Positions 22,790-32,754 of a DNA stretch of 64,000 bases are shown piece by piece (the first letter of the stretch is position 1; each line of letters begins with the position of its first letter). The stretch covers positions 4,340,001 through 4,404,000 of the forward strand of contig JAULSN010000003.1 in assembly GCA_033439765.1 (NCBI GenBank), in the 5' to 3' direction. A model generated the notes under the pieces. It searched no databases and was not told where the DNA came from. It worked only from the letters and a program-made list of their open reading frames with translations. The position numbers were made by a program, and so were the translations under genes. The stretch comes from Lasiosphaeria ovina. Taxonomy: Eukaryota > Ascomycota > Sordariomycetes > Sordariales > Lasiosphaeriaceae.

Positions 22790-23881
22790 ATGCCTCGGGT
22801 TTCCCCCATTCTTGCCAAGGCGCTTGAGCCTGGCGCGACCATCGCCTTTATCTCTCCCTCGTTACGGCTGAATGACGTGATGGCTGCCACGGTCTCGCGC
22901 GCAGCCAACGTCCTGACGAGCCGGGGCTATAAGGTGAGGGAGCTGTTTACGCGCGACACGGGGATCCAGTCGTGCATAGCGAACCGGCTTTCGGAAATCC
23001 GCACCGCCTTCTTGGACCCGACAATCTCGGCCGTCTTCTGCACCATCGGCGGCTCGACTTTCACCGAGCTGTTGCCCGCCCTTCTGGCCGACACGGAACT
23101 CCACGACGCAATCCGCGCTAACCCCAAGGTTGTGGCCGGCTACTCTGATATCTCGGGCCTGCACTGGTTCCTGTACGCCGCTGCCGGCCTGCGCACCTTC
23201 TACGGGCCCGGCCCCATCTGCGAGCTGGGCGAGGCCAGCTCGTCCGACGAACCCTCCTCCGCCCTTGCCTTTTGCGTCCGCAACCTCTTCGCCGCCATCG
23301 CCTCGCGCGAGCCCATCGGCGACGTCGAGCGCTCGCTGACGTACGCGCCAAAGGTGGACGCATGCTACAGCGACCCGGCATCCCTCACGCCTCCGGACCT
23401 GGTTCCCTCGCCGGCCTGGACGTGGCTGCGTGGCGGCAAGGCGCAGGGCCGCCTCTTTGGCGGCTGTCTGACCGTGGTGGCGCGGCTGGCCGGCGTGCAG
23501 GCCATTGTGCCCGACTGGCGCGGCCGGATCGTGTTCCTCGAGACGGCGACGGGCGACGACGACGACGACTCGGGCAACCCGCTGCCGCGCGTCCAGGCTG
23601 GCTTTGCCGATCTGATCGCGCAGGGCGTCTTCGAAGAGGCGGCGGGCTTGGTTGTGGGTCGCCCGTTTGGCTACCGTACGGAAGCGGCTCTCGCCAAGTA
23701 TGCGGGCGTCATCACCGGCCTGCTCTGCGAGGGCCGCCTGGCTGCCAAAAACCCGTTCCCCATCCTGTTCAATATCGACATTGGCCACACCACGCCCATG
23801 GTCACGTTGCCGTTTGATGCCCTGGCTGAGCTGGATTCTAGCAAGGACCGGTTTGCCATTCTGGAGTCGGGGGTTGCATGA
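22790..23881 (+). CDS. peptidase S66 / LD-carboxypeptidase (MccF-like) family protein
   Basis: Intronless, 363 aa, the normal length for the family. The catalytic triad pattern of S66 peptidases is visible: nucleophile Ser119 in VAGYSDISGL, Glu251 in RIVFLETATG and His333 in NIDIGHTTPM. Other family landmarks are AFISPS near the N-terminus and CTIGGS at 84-89. Bacterial members (LdcA) cut the L,D bond of murein tetrapeptides, and MccF cleaves processed microcin C. The fungal substrate is unknown. No signal peptide or membrane helix, so it is probably cytosolic. A run of Asp (DDDDD, about 256-260) sits in the loop after the catalytic Glu. The bacterial-type family and lack of introns suggest ancient horizontal acquisition; this is inference. 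Confidence 0.9.
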   Translation: MPRVSPILAKALEPGATIAFISPSLRLNDVMAATVSRAANVLTSRGYKVRELFTRDTGIQSCIANRLSEIRTAFLDPTISAVFCTIGGSTFTELLPALLADTELHDAIRANPKVVAGYSDISGLHWFLYAAAGLRTFYGPGPICELGEASSSDEPSSALAFCVRNLFAAIASREPIGDVERSLTYAPKVDACYSDPASLTPPDLVPSPAWTWLRGGKAQGRLFGGCLTVVARLAGVQAIVPDWRGRIVFLETATGDDDDDSGNPLPRVQAGFADLIAQGVFEEAAGLVVGRPFGYRTEAALAKYAGVITGLLCEGRLAAKNPFPILFNIDIGHTTPMVTLPFDALAELDSSKDRFAILESGVA

Positions 23882-25003
23882 GGGACCGGGTGCCGAATAA
23901 TTAATTCCTGCTTAAGCCTACCTGTTTTAAGTTCCTAGAATCTAGATAAGTGCATAGACTGAGCGAGTATCTACATTGAGTTTTGAAAACCATAGACAGT
24001 TATTATCGCACGCTAGTGCAATTTGTATTAAGGCCACATTTATTAGGCGGGATGGGACAATAGCGTATATGTAAACAGGGTTGCTAAATACCTAAGCCCG
24101 AAGTTTGAATATCGAAACGTGTTTTCCTACGACTAAAGCACTATCCCTATCTATATATAGGAGGCTACGTCGAAAAGTACCGATTCTTCCGCTAAAAACC
24201 GTCCCCTACTATGATAACTACCACAGTAGATTGGTGGGTGTATGCAGTGTTAGGGTGGGTGCCCCGATGAATTCCCAAATAGTATATCGAAAGATTTGGC
24301 AAAGTTGAAAGAATCATGTCGCAAATTCTGCTAAATCCTACACACGTCTAAACATAAAAAAGTAGTCTATCTACGCTAGCTACCTCTCACCACCGGTAGG
24401 TACGAAGGCTGGGGCAAAAAGAAAGGGTCAACTTCCCCAGTGCCAGGTTCAGGACGCTACGTTCTAGAATTAGTTAAGCTTCGCACGCCAGCTACCTGGC
24501 CAACAAACTAATCTTTCACAGTGTAAGAAGATAAAGGTCTTCAGGGCTATTCCAGTGAGTTTAGCGATTTTCAGGGTCTTGGCCGATACCTGGCAAGCTG
24601 TCTATATTGCGGGAATTCAAAACTTGGCTACTGTGAAGTGTGACCCTTCGTACAGGTATATTCTAAAACAACGCCATTGGATGTTGAACAGTCCTAACGT
24701 ACATGACTAACAAGCTGCCGATGTCCAACAAAGCGACCAGTTCAAGCCAGCTCCGGATCCGGCGTACTGAGCGCAGTGATGATACTCGTCGGTCTGCTCA
24801 CCCAACAAAGACCGAGTCCGGGTGTTTTGGTCTGTCAAATTTCAGACTTGTCTTCAAGCTCGCCAAATCATGGCAACAGAATAGCTGTTGCAGTCAACAC
24901 AGGTCACATATTTAGGCCAACCTACCCAGCCTCTTCTCCCAGACTTTTCACCATCGGTTTTCAACCATTTCTTCTACAAAGCCTTTTTCCTCGGACCGTA
25001 GCC
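23882..25003. other. intergenic region
   Basis: AT-rich spacer between two plus-strand genes. It carries the 3' end of the S66 gene and the 5' region of the next one. No other feature supported. Confidence 0.45.
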
Positions 25004-25978
25004 ATGTGTCTCCACGTTGGGTACACCTGCCGAAACCTGGATTGCCGGAGGATCCCTCTAGTCAAGGATACCTACCACTGCCCCCTCTTCCCCAATTGCG
25101 GACTAAACAAGCAACGGCATCTTCAGAGACCTCTGCACCGCAAGTATCTCGCGACTTACTTTTGCCCAGACGAGAACTGCTCGTACAGCATGCAAAAGGA
25201 AGAGGAATTCGAGAGCCTCGAACTTGAGGCCCGCTATTACCAGTCGGGAAACACCCTGGAGCTGAGCGCCGGGGAACAGGCATTGTTGAGCCGTGCTTCT
25301 GGCAGTCGCGCCCAGAAGACTAGACCACCAAGCATCGGCAGCGAGGCAACTGAAGATCTCGACGAGGCGCCTCGGGGTGCCAAGACCGCAGCCGGCAGCG
25401 CTGCTCGTGGCAGGCACAGCGCCAATGTCCCGGTCCCGCCAGAACCCGAGGACGACGAGGGGGACGAAAACTTTGAAGCCCGCGCCGCCGCCCTCCGTGC
25501 CATGCTGCCAGCCAGAGAGAAGCGCAACGGCCGCGAATCGCAGAACTGGATGGAGGTGGAAGACGCGCTGCTGCTGCTTCTGAAACGGCACAAACCCAGA
25601 ATCACATACAAGAAGATGCATGACGAGTTCTTCACCAATATCAACCGAACCCAGAACTCGCTCGAGCGACGCATCAGTACGCTGAGCAAGGAGCGAAGAG
25701 ATAAGGGCATCCCGATGAGAGAGCAGATGCGTCTTCTGGAACAGACCGCGCTGAGTTCAGAGCAAGCCCCCGATTCGGACACGGATGTCGACATGTCAGG
25801 AACTCATGGAGGCGAAGGAGGAAGAGGATCGGGACCGGCGGGCAGAGAATCTTCTGAAGAGCCCGTTTCGAGACCCGTCTCTAAAGCTAGAGTTGGAAAG
25901 GGAAAGGGAAAGGCGAAGACAACCAAGTCAGCGTCGGGGCCGATCAATCCTGGACGAGTGAGTAAGAGAAGAAAGTAA
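25004..25978 (+). CDS. Cys-rich and SANT/Myb-like domain protein, likely nuclear
   Basis: 324 aa from ATG 25004, which follows a pyrimidine-rich leader. The frame extends upstream, but that part looks non-coding. The N-terminus (1-60) has seven Cys (2, 9, 14, 26, 32, 54, 59) with interspersed His, a possible metal site. The middle (100-175) is low-complexity and acidic (EPEDDEGDENFE). Residues 180-235 resemble a SANT/Myb-like helical domain: Trp182, LLLLLKRHKPRITYKKMHDEF and an arginine-rich third helix LERRISTLSKERR. The tail is Ser/Gly-rich and ends in Lys-rich nuclear-localisation-like clusters (KGKGKAKTTK and KRRK). This is consistent with a DNA- or chromatin-binding protein; no target can be named. 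Codon use is GC3-rich like neighbouring genes. Confidence 0.7.
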   Translation: MCLHVGYTCRNLDCRRIPLVKDTYHCPLFPNCGLNKQRHLQRPLHRKYLATYFCPDENCSYSMQKEEEFESLELEARYYQSGNTLELSAGEQALLSRASGSRAQKTRPPSIGSEATEDLDEAPRGAKTAAGSAARGRHSANVPVPPEPEDDEGDENFEARAAALRAMLPAREKRNGRESQNWMEVEDALLLLLKRHKPRITYKKMHDEFFTNINRTQNSLERRISTLSKERRDKGIPMREQMRLLEQTALSSEQAPDSDTDVDMSGTHGGEGGRGSGPAGRESSEEPVSRPVSKARVGKGKGKAKTTKSASGPINPGRVSKRRK

Positions 25979-26585
25979 GGAATGAGTCTGGAGGAAACCA
26001 AACAAGCACCTGGGCAAGGTGGCCGGTAGCCTACCTTGGCTATTAGATAGAAATCTGACATTTATTATGCACCACTACCTCATTTGAAAAGAAGCAAAGT
26101 CCTGTAGTTTACTAACATTCGCTGTTTACAACCCGTAATTCCAATGTTGGAAGGTGTCTTACAAAGATATTTCACAAAGCCTAGACGTTGAAACGTAGTT
26201 GAATGTATTGCCTGCACTTCCACGAGCACCTAGTAATAGAGATATTTCATTTTATTAGTGAATCTGCCTTGTGGTGACTGTCGAGAAGCAATGGTCTTGT
26301 GTAGGCTGATTTCAATATTCGTCGGGCAATGTTTCGGACGGTATCCGGTTAGCGAGCGGGCTGAGCCAGCATGGCCCGAAGTCGAAGCAACGCTGCTTAC
26401 TCGTGCATGGGTATAAGGTGGGCTGAGCGCCATCGTGTCTTGGCCGCAGAAGTTCCCGAGCCGGCTGCTGCGGAGCTATTCCCCTCTTATAGCCGCCTCA
26501 TCGACGCCGACGGATCATGATTCACGACAACGGGCGACTCATAACCATCACATCACGAACTTGCCAAGAGGCCCAGTAAAGACAC
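25979..26585. other. intergenic region
   Basis: Spacer between two plus-strand genes; no gene or repeat seen. Confidence 0.45.
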
Positions 26586-28508
26586 ATGAGGCAGTTTGCA
26601 ACGCGCCACCTGCTCTGTCTCGCTCTGTCGCACTCGGCGCTGGGCCAGCCAGGCCCAAGGACGACGGGGTGGCGCACGGAGCCTGATGGCCGGGGCACCT
26701 CCTCACTCGTCGTGTCATGCATCGTGACCCTGACTCTGTGCGTCTGGTCGGCGCTGCACCTCAACGTGCCGCCCAGGGACAGGGGCCTGCGGCGCCGCGC
26801 CCTCGACAAGGCCAAATGGGTCCTGTACGGCATCTTCGCCCCGGAGCTGGTCGTCGCCACGGCTGCCGCCCAGTTCATCGTCGCCCGCTGGCTCAAGCGC
26901 GAGATCGAGGCCGACGCCAAGGCTCGCGCGCTGGACACGGGCTCGGGCTCGGGCTCGGGCTCCAACCCAAAGCACCTCGACTCGCACACGTGGACAACGG
27001 CGCAGTGCTTCTACGCCGTCATGGGCGGCTTCGCTGCCGACGTGCCGAGCATCGACGACGACAACACGTGCCAGCGCGTCACCATCACGGCCGAGGGCGT
27101 CCGCCTGCTCTCGCTCCTCGGCCGGCTACCGGAGCTGCACGCGTCGCAGATCGAAGACAAGAGCAAGGCTGACTGGCTGGCCAAGAGTATCGTCTGCGCG
27201 CAGGCAGGCTGGATGGTGGTGCAGGTCGTGGGCAGAGCCCTGCAGAACCTGCCCGTGTCGCTGCTCGAGCTCAACACGTGCGGCCATGTGGCATGCGCCC
27301 TTGTCATCTACCTGTTATGGTGGAGTAAGCCGCTCGACGTCCAGACCCCCATAGTGCTGACCGACGCCGACGAGGACCTCCTGGCCCTCATGCACCTGTG
27401 CTCGGCCACCAGCGCCGTCAACGGCATCACCAACATCCGCTGCTTCGTGCACGTCGCCAACCAAGAAGACGAGAGGCTGTGGAGGCTGCCGAGTGCGTCC
27501 GACGCAGACCACATGCCCGCGACACCAGACGCAGGCGGCGAGGCACCGTCCCAGATCACCACCTACCTGTCCGTGGGCTCGCCGGGCTCGCGGAACCCCT
27601 CGCAGTTCCTCGGCTTCTCCGACCTGTGGTCCGAGTCCGGGCCATCGCCCACCGCCCGCAGCAGCAGCACCCATCAAGACGCAACCACTCCCGCCGAGCC
27701 CCCAGGGGCGGGCAACAGGGCCTTCCGGTACACGTTCAACCTCGCGGCGCCGGCCATCGCGCCCGAGTGCCTCGTGTACTACTCGGCCGCCTACGGGCCG
27801 CCGCACCAACCCTCGCTGCGGCACAGCAAGTACTGCCGTCTCGTGTTCGCCGACGCCGCCAAGCCGCAAAACCCACTCCCACCGGCCATATTGCAGGGGG
27901 CGTCGCGCGCCGCGGACGCGCTGCGCGCCGTGTGCGCGGCCCGTCCCACATACGCAAAGTACTACTTCACGTTCGTGCGCGAGATGGGCCACTTCCTGGG
28001 CGAGACCGACTACGTGGTGGCGCACGCGGGCAACTTTCCCTCGCTGCACAACCTGGGCCTGGGCCAGGTGGCCATCCACCGCGACCGGCTGCGGTCGGTG
28101 CTGGCGCTGGCGGCAGCAGCGTACGGCGCGCTGCACTGCGCGGGCTGGGGGGGTTCGGCGGCGCACGCGCGCCTGTTCCCGACGGCGGCCGAGCGCGCGC
28201 TGTGGCTGGCGTCGGCGCTGACCATCGCCGCGTCGGGCGCGCTGCCGTGGGCGTTCTTCGCGGCCCGCCAGCTGTGGCCCGCCTTTGACCGCGCGGTCTC
28301 GGGCGCCACGCCGGGCATCCACATCGCCCGCGTCCGCGCCGAGAAGCGCGCCGCCATCCGCGCCAAGGCCGCCGCTGTGTATGTGGTTGTGGGCGTCTTC
28401 GCCCTCGCCCGCGTGTTCCTCGTCGTCGAGGCGTTTATCAGCCTGCGCGACGCGCCTGTCGAGGTGTACGACACGCCGCGGTGGACGAATTTCTTGCCGC
28501 ACTTGTGA
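26586..28508 (+). CDS. fungal multi-pass membrane protein of unknown function
   Basis: Single exon, 640 aa. A probable signal peptide (MRQFATRHLLCLALSHSALG) is followed by hydrophobic segments near 40-60 and 78-99, a pair around 200-245 ending in the LLWWSKPLDV motif, and three or four at the C-terminus (about 510-615). Landmarks of this widespread uncharacterised ascomycete family are ALHLNVP, W-x4-GIFAPELV, AVMGGF, LPELHASQIEDKSKADWLAK and the WWSKPLDV turn. The central 290-430 region is hydrophilic and probably cytosolic or lumenal. A GSGSGSGSGS linker from a GGGCTC repeat sits near 118-127. The gene has very high GC, with long spurious frames on the other strand. Function is unknown. Confidence 0.85.
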   Translation: MRQFATRHLLCLALSHSALGQPGPRTTGWRTEPDGRGTSSLVVSCIVTLTLCVWSALHLNVPPRDRGLRRRALDKAKWVLYGIFAPELVVATAAAQFIVARWLKREIEADAKARALDTGSGSGSGSNPKHLDSHTWTTAQCFYAVMGGFAADVPSIDDDNTCQRVTITAEGVRLLSLLGRLPELHASQIEDKSKADWLAKSIVCAQAGWMVVQVVGRALQNLPVSLLELNTCGHVACALVIYLLWWSKPLDVQTPIVLTDADEDLLALMHLCSATSAVNGITNIRCFVHVANQEDERLWRLPSASDADHMPATPDAGGEAPSQITTYLSVGSPGSRNPSQFLGFSDLWSESGPSPTARSSSTHQDATTPAEPPGAGNRAFRYTFNLAAPAIAPECLVYYSAAYGPPHQPSLRHSKYCRLVFADAAKPQNPLPPAILQGASRAADALRAVCAARPTYAKYYFTFVREMGHFLGETDYVVAHAGNFPSLHNLGLGQVAIHRDRLRSVLALAAAAYGALHCAGWGGSAAHARLFPTAAERALWLASALTIAASGALPWAFFAARQLWPAFDRAVSGATPGIHIARVRAEKRAAIRAKAAAVYVVVGVFALARVFLVVEAFISLRDAPVEVYDTPRWTNFLPHL

Positions 28509-30153
28509 GTTGGTCGTGAGTGGCAAGCTTGGCTGGGGGGCTCGGGCGTTGTGAGTGCGGGTGGCTGGCCGGCGGGTGGCTGGCCGGCGGGTGGGCTTTC
28601 CTGTCTAGGTCAGATATGTACGGTAGACTGAACTTGAGTAATTGGCGCAAGATGTGCAGATAAAGTTTGGCTGATCGTGCTACCTGCCCCGTGAGCCACG
28701 ATACGAGCAGCTGAGGCGAGTTCACTCTCGTGTCGAGGAGCCTGATAACATGTCTCACACTTGCTATACGAATGTAGTCTCAACCCCCGTAGCAGTACCT
28801 ATAATTACGTCCTTTGGTTTCCGCGAATCAACTGAGCTGACCAAGGTCGGGATCTAAAACCGAGGAGCTTGCGACATGTCGCTTCTATTGCTCACTCAAG
28901 TTAGCTTTTGAACTGGGCGTGCGGTAAGAATCCCACCTTTTCTCTTGTATTTCTTTTTCCATTAGCCTGACTATTCCCGATAATCAGGATCAATTGGCTC
29001 GAAAGATTCTATCTAATAAGCGAGCAGCGGGGACGAGATTAACTGGGGCAGTAAAACAAAGCAAAGCGATCAAAAATGGGCCAAGATTCTAGCCACCTCT
29101 ACATCAAATACAAATTGGCTGAGTAGAGGCGGGCTGTTGTTGCGGGTATGGGTACTTACCTATGATCATGGAGTCGGGGGGGAGCAAAGAATGATCTGAG
29201 CAGCGCCTACGGTTAACAAGCCATTTGAGCGGCATGTTGACATTCGAAACGCCCCTGTATCTCGTCATTTCCATATGTATGTAACGTGTTAGCTTCAAAT
29301 CCAGTGTCTTTTTGCTGACCTTGACCCCCCGTTATCAAGCACAGTTCGTTGCCAGAATTCCTGTGGGCTACCTACATCGAACCATCAAGAGGTTCCCGCA
29401 CCCATTCTCGCCTCCGCTCCCCCTTTCCCGCTTATAGAAGGGTTGCCTCATGAGGTAAACTCGTCAAGGCCGAAGTCAGCGCATCTCCGTTTACAGATTA
29501 ATTACCCAGTCCAGGTTCCAACCGTTAAGGCACAGCAAAGGAAACCAAACAGGCCACAAGAGCGAGCCCCGGATTATTTAGCCTCCCAATACGACTCTAC
29601 GGGTCCCAATCTCGATCCTCCTAGTTGACTTCATTTTTAGTCCTGGTCGTGCGTTGTGTACGGGTTGGCGCCAGATGGAGGCCGCAGGCGGGAAAGATCA
29701 AATCCGAAGGATTGACGACGGACCGTCATTTGGCACTAGCGCGGGTATTCGTACTTTGGCTAAGGTAAGAAGTACTTTAAAGTTGGACAACAGCACACGG
29801 CGGGCAACACGGCATTTAATTCCCGAAAGTTGTCAGGATTGAGCCGTAGCATTGATATAAAGGCTGAAGGATCCGGCGGGGTCACTTGTCTCCATTCCCT
29901 TACACTCGGTCACACCTTCCCTCACCTTGGCTGAAAGTGTAAATTATATAAATTTGTAGGACGAGCGAAATATCTTGGCGGCGTGATTTGATATGCAGAT
30001 AATTCAGCCTTTTCTTGGAGGCATATATCTTGGAGAAGGAGCCTTTGTCGCACAAGTAGTAGGTATAAGAGGTGCGGAATGCATCGAAAATTAGTCTCAA
30101 GTTGCACTCGAACAGCTCCCTAACCAGTCTTAGCACAAGACGTATCCAAGACG
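28509..30153. other. intergenic region with short tandem repeat and diverged repeat
   Basis: A 15-bp unit (gcgggtggctggccg) is repeated twice plus a part at about 28558-28593, just after the stop of the membrane protein gene. A diverged match to 35487-35720 lies at about 29427-29720. No convincing gene. Confidence 0.4.
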
Positions 30154-30615
30154 ATGAATCTTACGCTACTCTCCCTTTTCAATGCTGCGCTGCTGGGAGT
30201 AGCATATGCAGATACCCCTTTCCGCTACCGTTTTTGTATGTTTCCCCTTTAGCATCTGGAGAATCAATGTCCTGACTCCCCAAAGACTCGTCCCCGAACT
30301 GCAGCCACGACAATCCAGCCATAAGCACATGGCCGAGAATTAACCAAGACCCGTAAGCGCTTTCCGCTCAGACGCCAACGAGACCTGCTAGAGCGTGTTC
30401 TAATGTTAGTCAGGTTCAACGGCAAATTGGGCGGTTGCTACAGCGGTCCCACCGGCACTGACTGGCAGCGTGTCGAGCTTGACGAGAGTTTCTCTGGAAC
30501 CCGCTACGGGGTCCTCGTCTTCTGCGACGCCCAATGCCAAGGCAGGGTCGCAAAACTACAACGGGGCTCAAATTGTGTCACTCCGGTCTCCGGTTGCGCT
30601 ACCGGCAGTTTGTGA
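30154..30615 (+). CDS. candidate small secreted cysteine-containing protein
   Basis: Two exons (30154-30235 and 30410-30615) give 95 aa. Exon 1 encodes a textbook signal peptide, MNLTLLSLFNAALLGVAYA, then DTPFRYRF. The donor gtatgt is canonical and the acceptor is aatgttag. The 174-nt intron is longer than others in this window. Joining restores frame into RFNGKLGGCYSG, with Cys also at FCDAQCQG and NCVTPVSGC (five in the mature protein). Small size, secretion signal and cysteines fit the small secreted proteins of plant-associated fungi. No known family is recognised. An extra internal exon in the long intron is possible. It lies in a gene-poor stretch next to a MITE. Confidence 0.55.
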
Positions 30616-30847
30616 GTTCCCAGCACGCCGCTTCCGCTTTCCTGGCTAATTTAGGATAGTACCGTAGTAGAGATAAACTAGAACCTAGTGAATTCAACTT
30701 TGCACAGGATATGACGCAGTGCCTGATCCTCCCAAGGCTAAGTTTGGGACATAGTAAAGTAGAGATATTGGACATCATGCCTATATAAGACTACTATTAT
30801 CCATTCAGTCAGCCAAACATCTCACGACTTATGAACTCGACTCAACA

Positions 30848-31296
30848 TAACGTGCGTGATAAGCGAGTTAGCCAGACAAGCGAGCTAGCCACTTCAACTT
30901 CTCATATATAACCCTGAGAATATATCTTTATAAAAGTCATCTAATTCTTAGTAAAAACTTCTAAAAACTTCAAACTTGTAATATAAGTATATAACGTTAA
31001 TATGAGTAAAAATGTATACCATTACTTGCTGACTAATTTAGCCTTGAAAAACGGAATATAACCCTAGGGTTATATATGTAGGCAAGATTGTAACTACAAG
31101 TTTACTATCTTATACTTAGTGTAAAATTTTACATAAAATCATAATAAGTTTCTTCATTATTATAAACCCTAATATCAAATCTCGGGGCCTTTTACTAAGG
31201 TTTGGTGATTTTAGCAAGGGTTAAATTTCAGGGTTATGTTAGGGAAATCGGGTGGCTAACTCGCTTGTCTGGCTAACTCGCTTATCACGCACGTTA
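30848..31296. mobile_element. AT-rich MITE, 449 bp, 45-bp TIRs
   Basis: The ends are inverted repeats of about 45 bp with one mismatch. The left begins TAACGTGCGTGATAAGCG and the right ends CGCTTATCACGCACGTTA. Each TIR contains a repeated GCGAG(T/C)TAGCCA motif. The interior is strongly AT-rich with no ORF and palindromic pieces such as aaccctagggtt. The terminal TA suggests TA target duplication, as for Tc1/mariner-type non-autonomous elements. It is unrelated in sequence to the MITE at 15036. Confidence 0.88.
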
Positions 31297-32754
31297 GTAG
31301 GATTTCATACCTCCCTCAATTCCTCCAGTGGCCTGTAAAAAAACCGCCTTTCAAAAAACATAACCATTTCCCTTGACCACCGCGGTACCAGTTGAGGGCA
31401 ACTTTTAGTTTGACGAGCCAACGTCGAGATTACCTTGGTCACCATCGCTAATGCCATCTCCAAATCCTAATTGAGGACCTCGATAGGTTTCTCGCTAATT
31501 ACTCGAGCCATTCTCATCCAAGCCCTTCGCACGAACATGTTTGTCCAGCGCCACAGTCATCTTAATCATAGTAACTTCCAGGTGCTCATTTGACGCCATC
31601 CTAGGCTCTAGAACGATGACGGGCTCGGCCTTCGGAGCAGGGGCAATAATATATGCTTCCCAAACGCGTAGCCCTTTGAGAGGCCATCGTCGCCGTAGCA
31701 TGGGTAGTAGTCTGCGCTGTGCTAAGGGCCTTGGACAACATGTTGAGAACCTGACTGGGACCGCCTTGGTTGATAATTAGTGGCGCTATCTCGTAGGGAG
31801 CGAGCGAGGTTGGGTCCGTCCAAACCACCACAGCCTGCCTCCCCTACTTATTCCTACTTGTGCGTTTTGTTCTTGATGGCAAACTTCCAAGATTACTGGC
31901 CATCTCGGTATCAGGACGCGGCTAACATCCTGGACTCGGTATATTCACTCGGTTGTCATCATCGGCTTGCGTCTACGGGGTGCGCATTGTAGGCGTAGCT
32001 TTGGATGTCATTAGTAGATGAATTAATTCGGAGCGCACATGCCGCTGGCTTGGTGGCTGAGCTGAAGTGCACCATTCCCATTCCCGTCCACGCCTTCCGA
32101 AACACTTTAGCCGAGGGAAAGTTTGGAACCCGGAAACCTAACGCTGGAATACTATTGCAGCTTTGCGGAGGAGTTGGCAGTCATTGGTGGGAAGTCCGAG
32201 AGTACCGACGAGCATTTCGTCGGCCTCAACAGGCCTCCGCTCTAGCTGTGTCTAATCCGATCCGATCCGAGGACCATGGACACGGGGCCGTCCGGGTTGG
32301 CGAGCACGGAGTCGTAATTAATTAGGAGTCGTAATTCGATCACCATTGCGGCGTGTGCTGTGGGACTTTAAGTAATCTGCAAACTTGCAACAGGGACTAT
32401 TACTTGTTAGATTACAGCACTCGTGATGGTTGTCAATTGCCCTGGTTGAGTCTGTTGAAGTGTGTGTTGTGGGAGAGCCTATTGCAAGTAGACGCCCACA
32501 TCACCAAAAAAGTCGTGTGTCTTGGCTTCTTAGCGCCTGAGGCACACCAAGCTTTGGGCTGGTTGTTCTTCTAGCCGCCGGCCGGAGAGCCGCTTTGGAT
32601 TCATTTGGCTGATTAATGCGACTCAGCCTCAGCCATAAGAGGTCGCGTGGCGACACGGGAGCCTTCTCGAGACCCGAGAGCCTTCTCGAGACCCGAGCAA
32701 AGAATAAACACCACAAACCCTCCCGCTAGAAGTCTAGTTTAAATCCGTGTCATC
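31297..32754. other. intergenic region, possible gene relic
   Basis: Two short minus-strand frames (31831-31601 and 31701-31495) overlap out of frame and could be a decayed gene, but no family is recognised and no splice pair joins them. The direct repeat gagacccgag (twice near 32671-32697) lies just before the next gene. Confidence 0.35.

Noticed and set aside
22862..23788. 308-codon frame antisense to the S66 peptidase gene
   Set aside because: Shadow of a gene with a confirmed catalytic triad; composition is typical of antisense GC-rich DNA.
27315..28526. 403-codon frame on the minus strand
   Set aside because: It lies antisense to the GC-rich membrane protein gene (26586-28508), is Arg/Gly/Val-rich without motifs, and arises from GC3 bias.
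31495..31831. Overlapping minus-strand frames that look partly coding
   Set aside because: No splice pair or single frameshift gives a recognisable protein, and codon use is unlike neighbouring genes.
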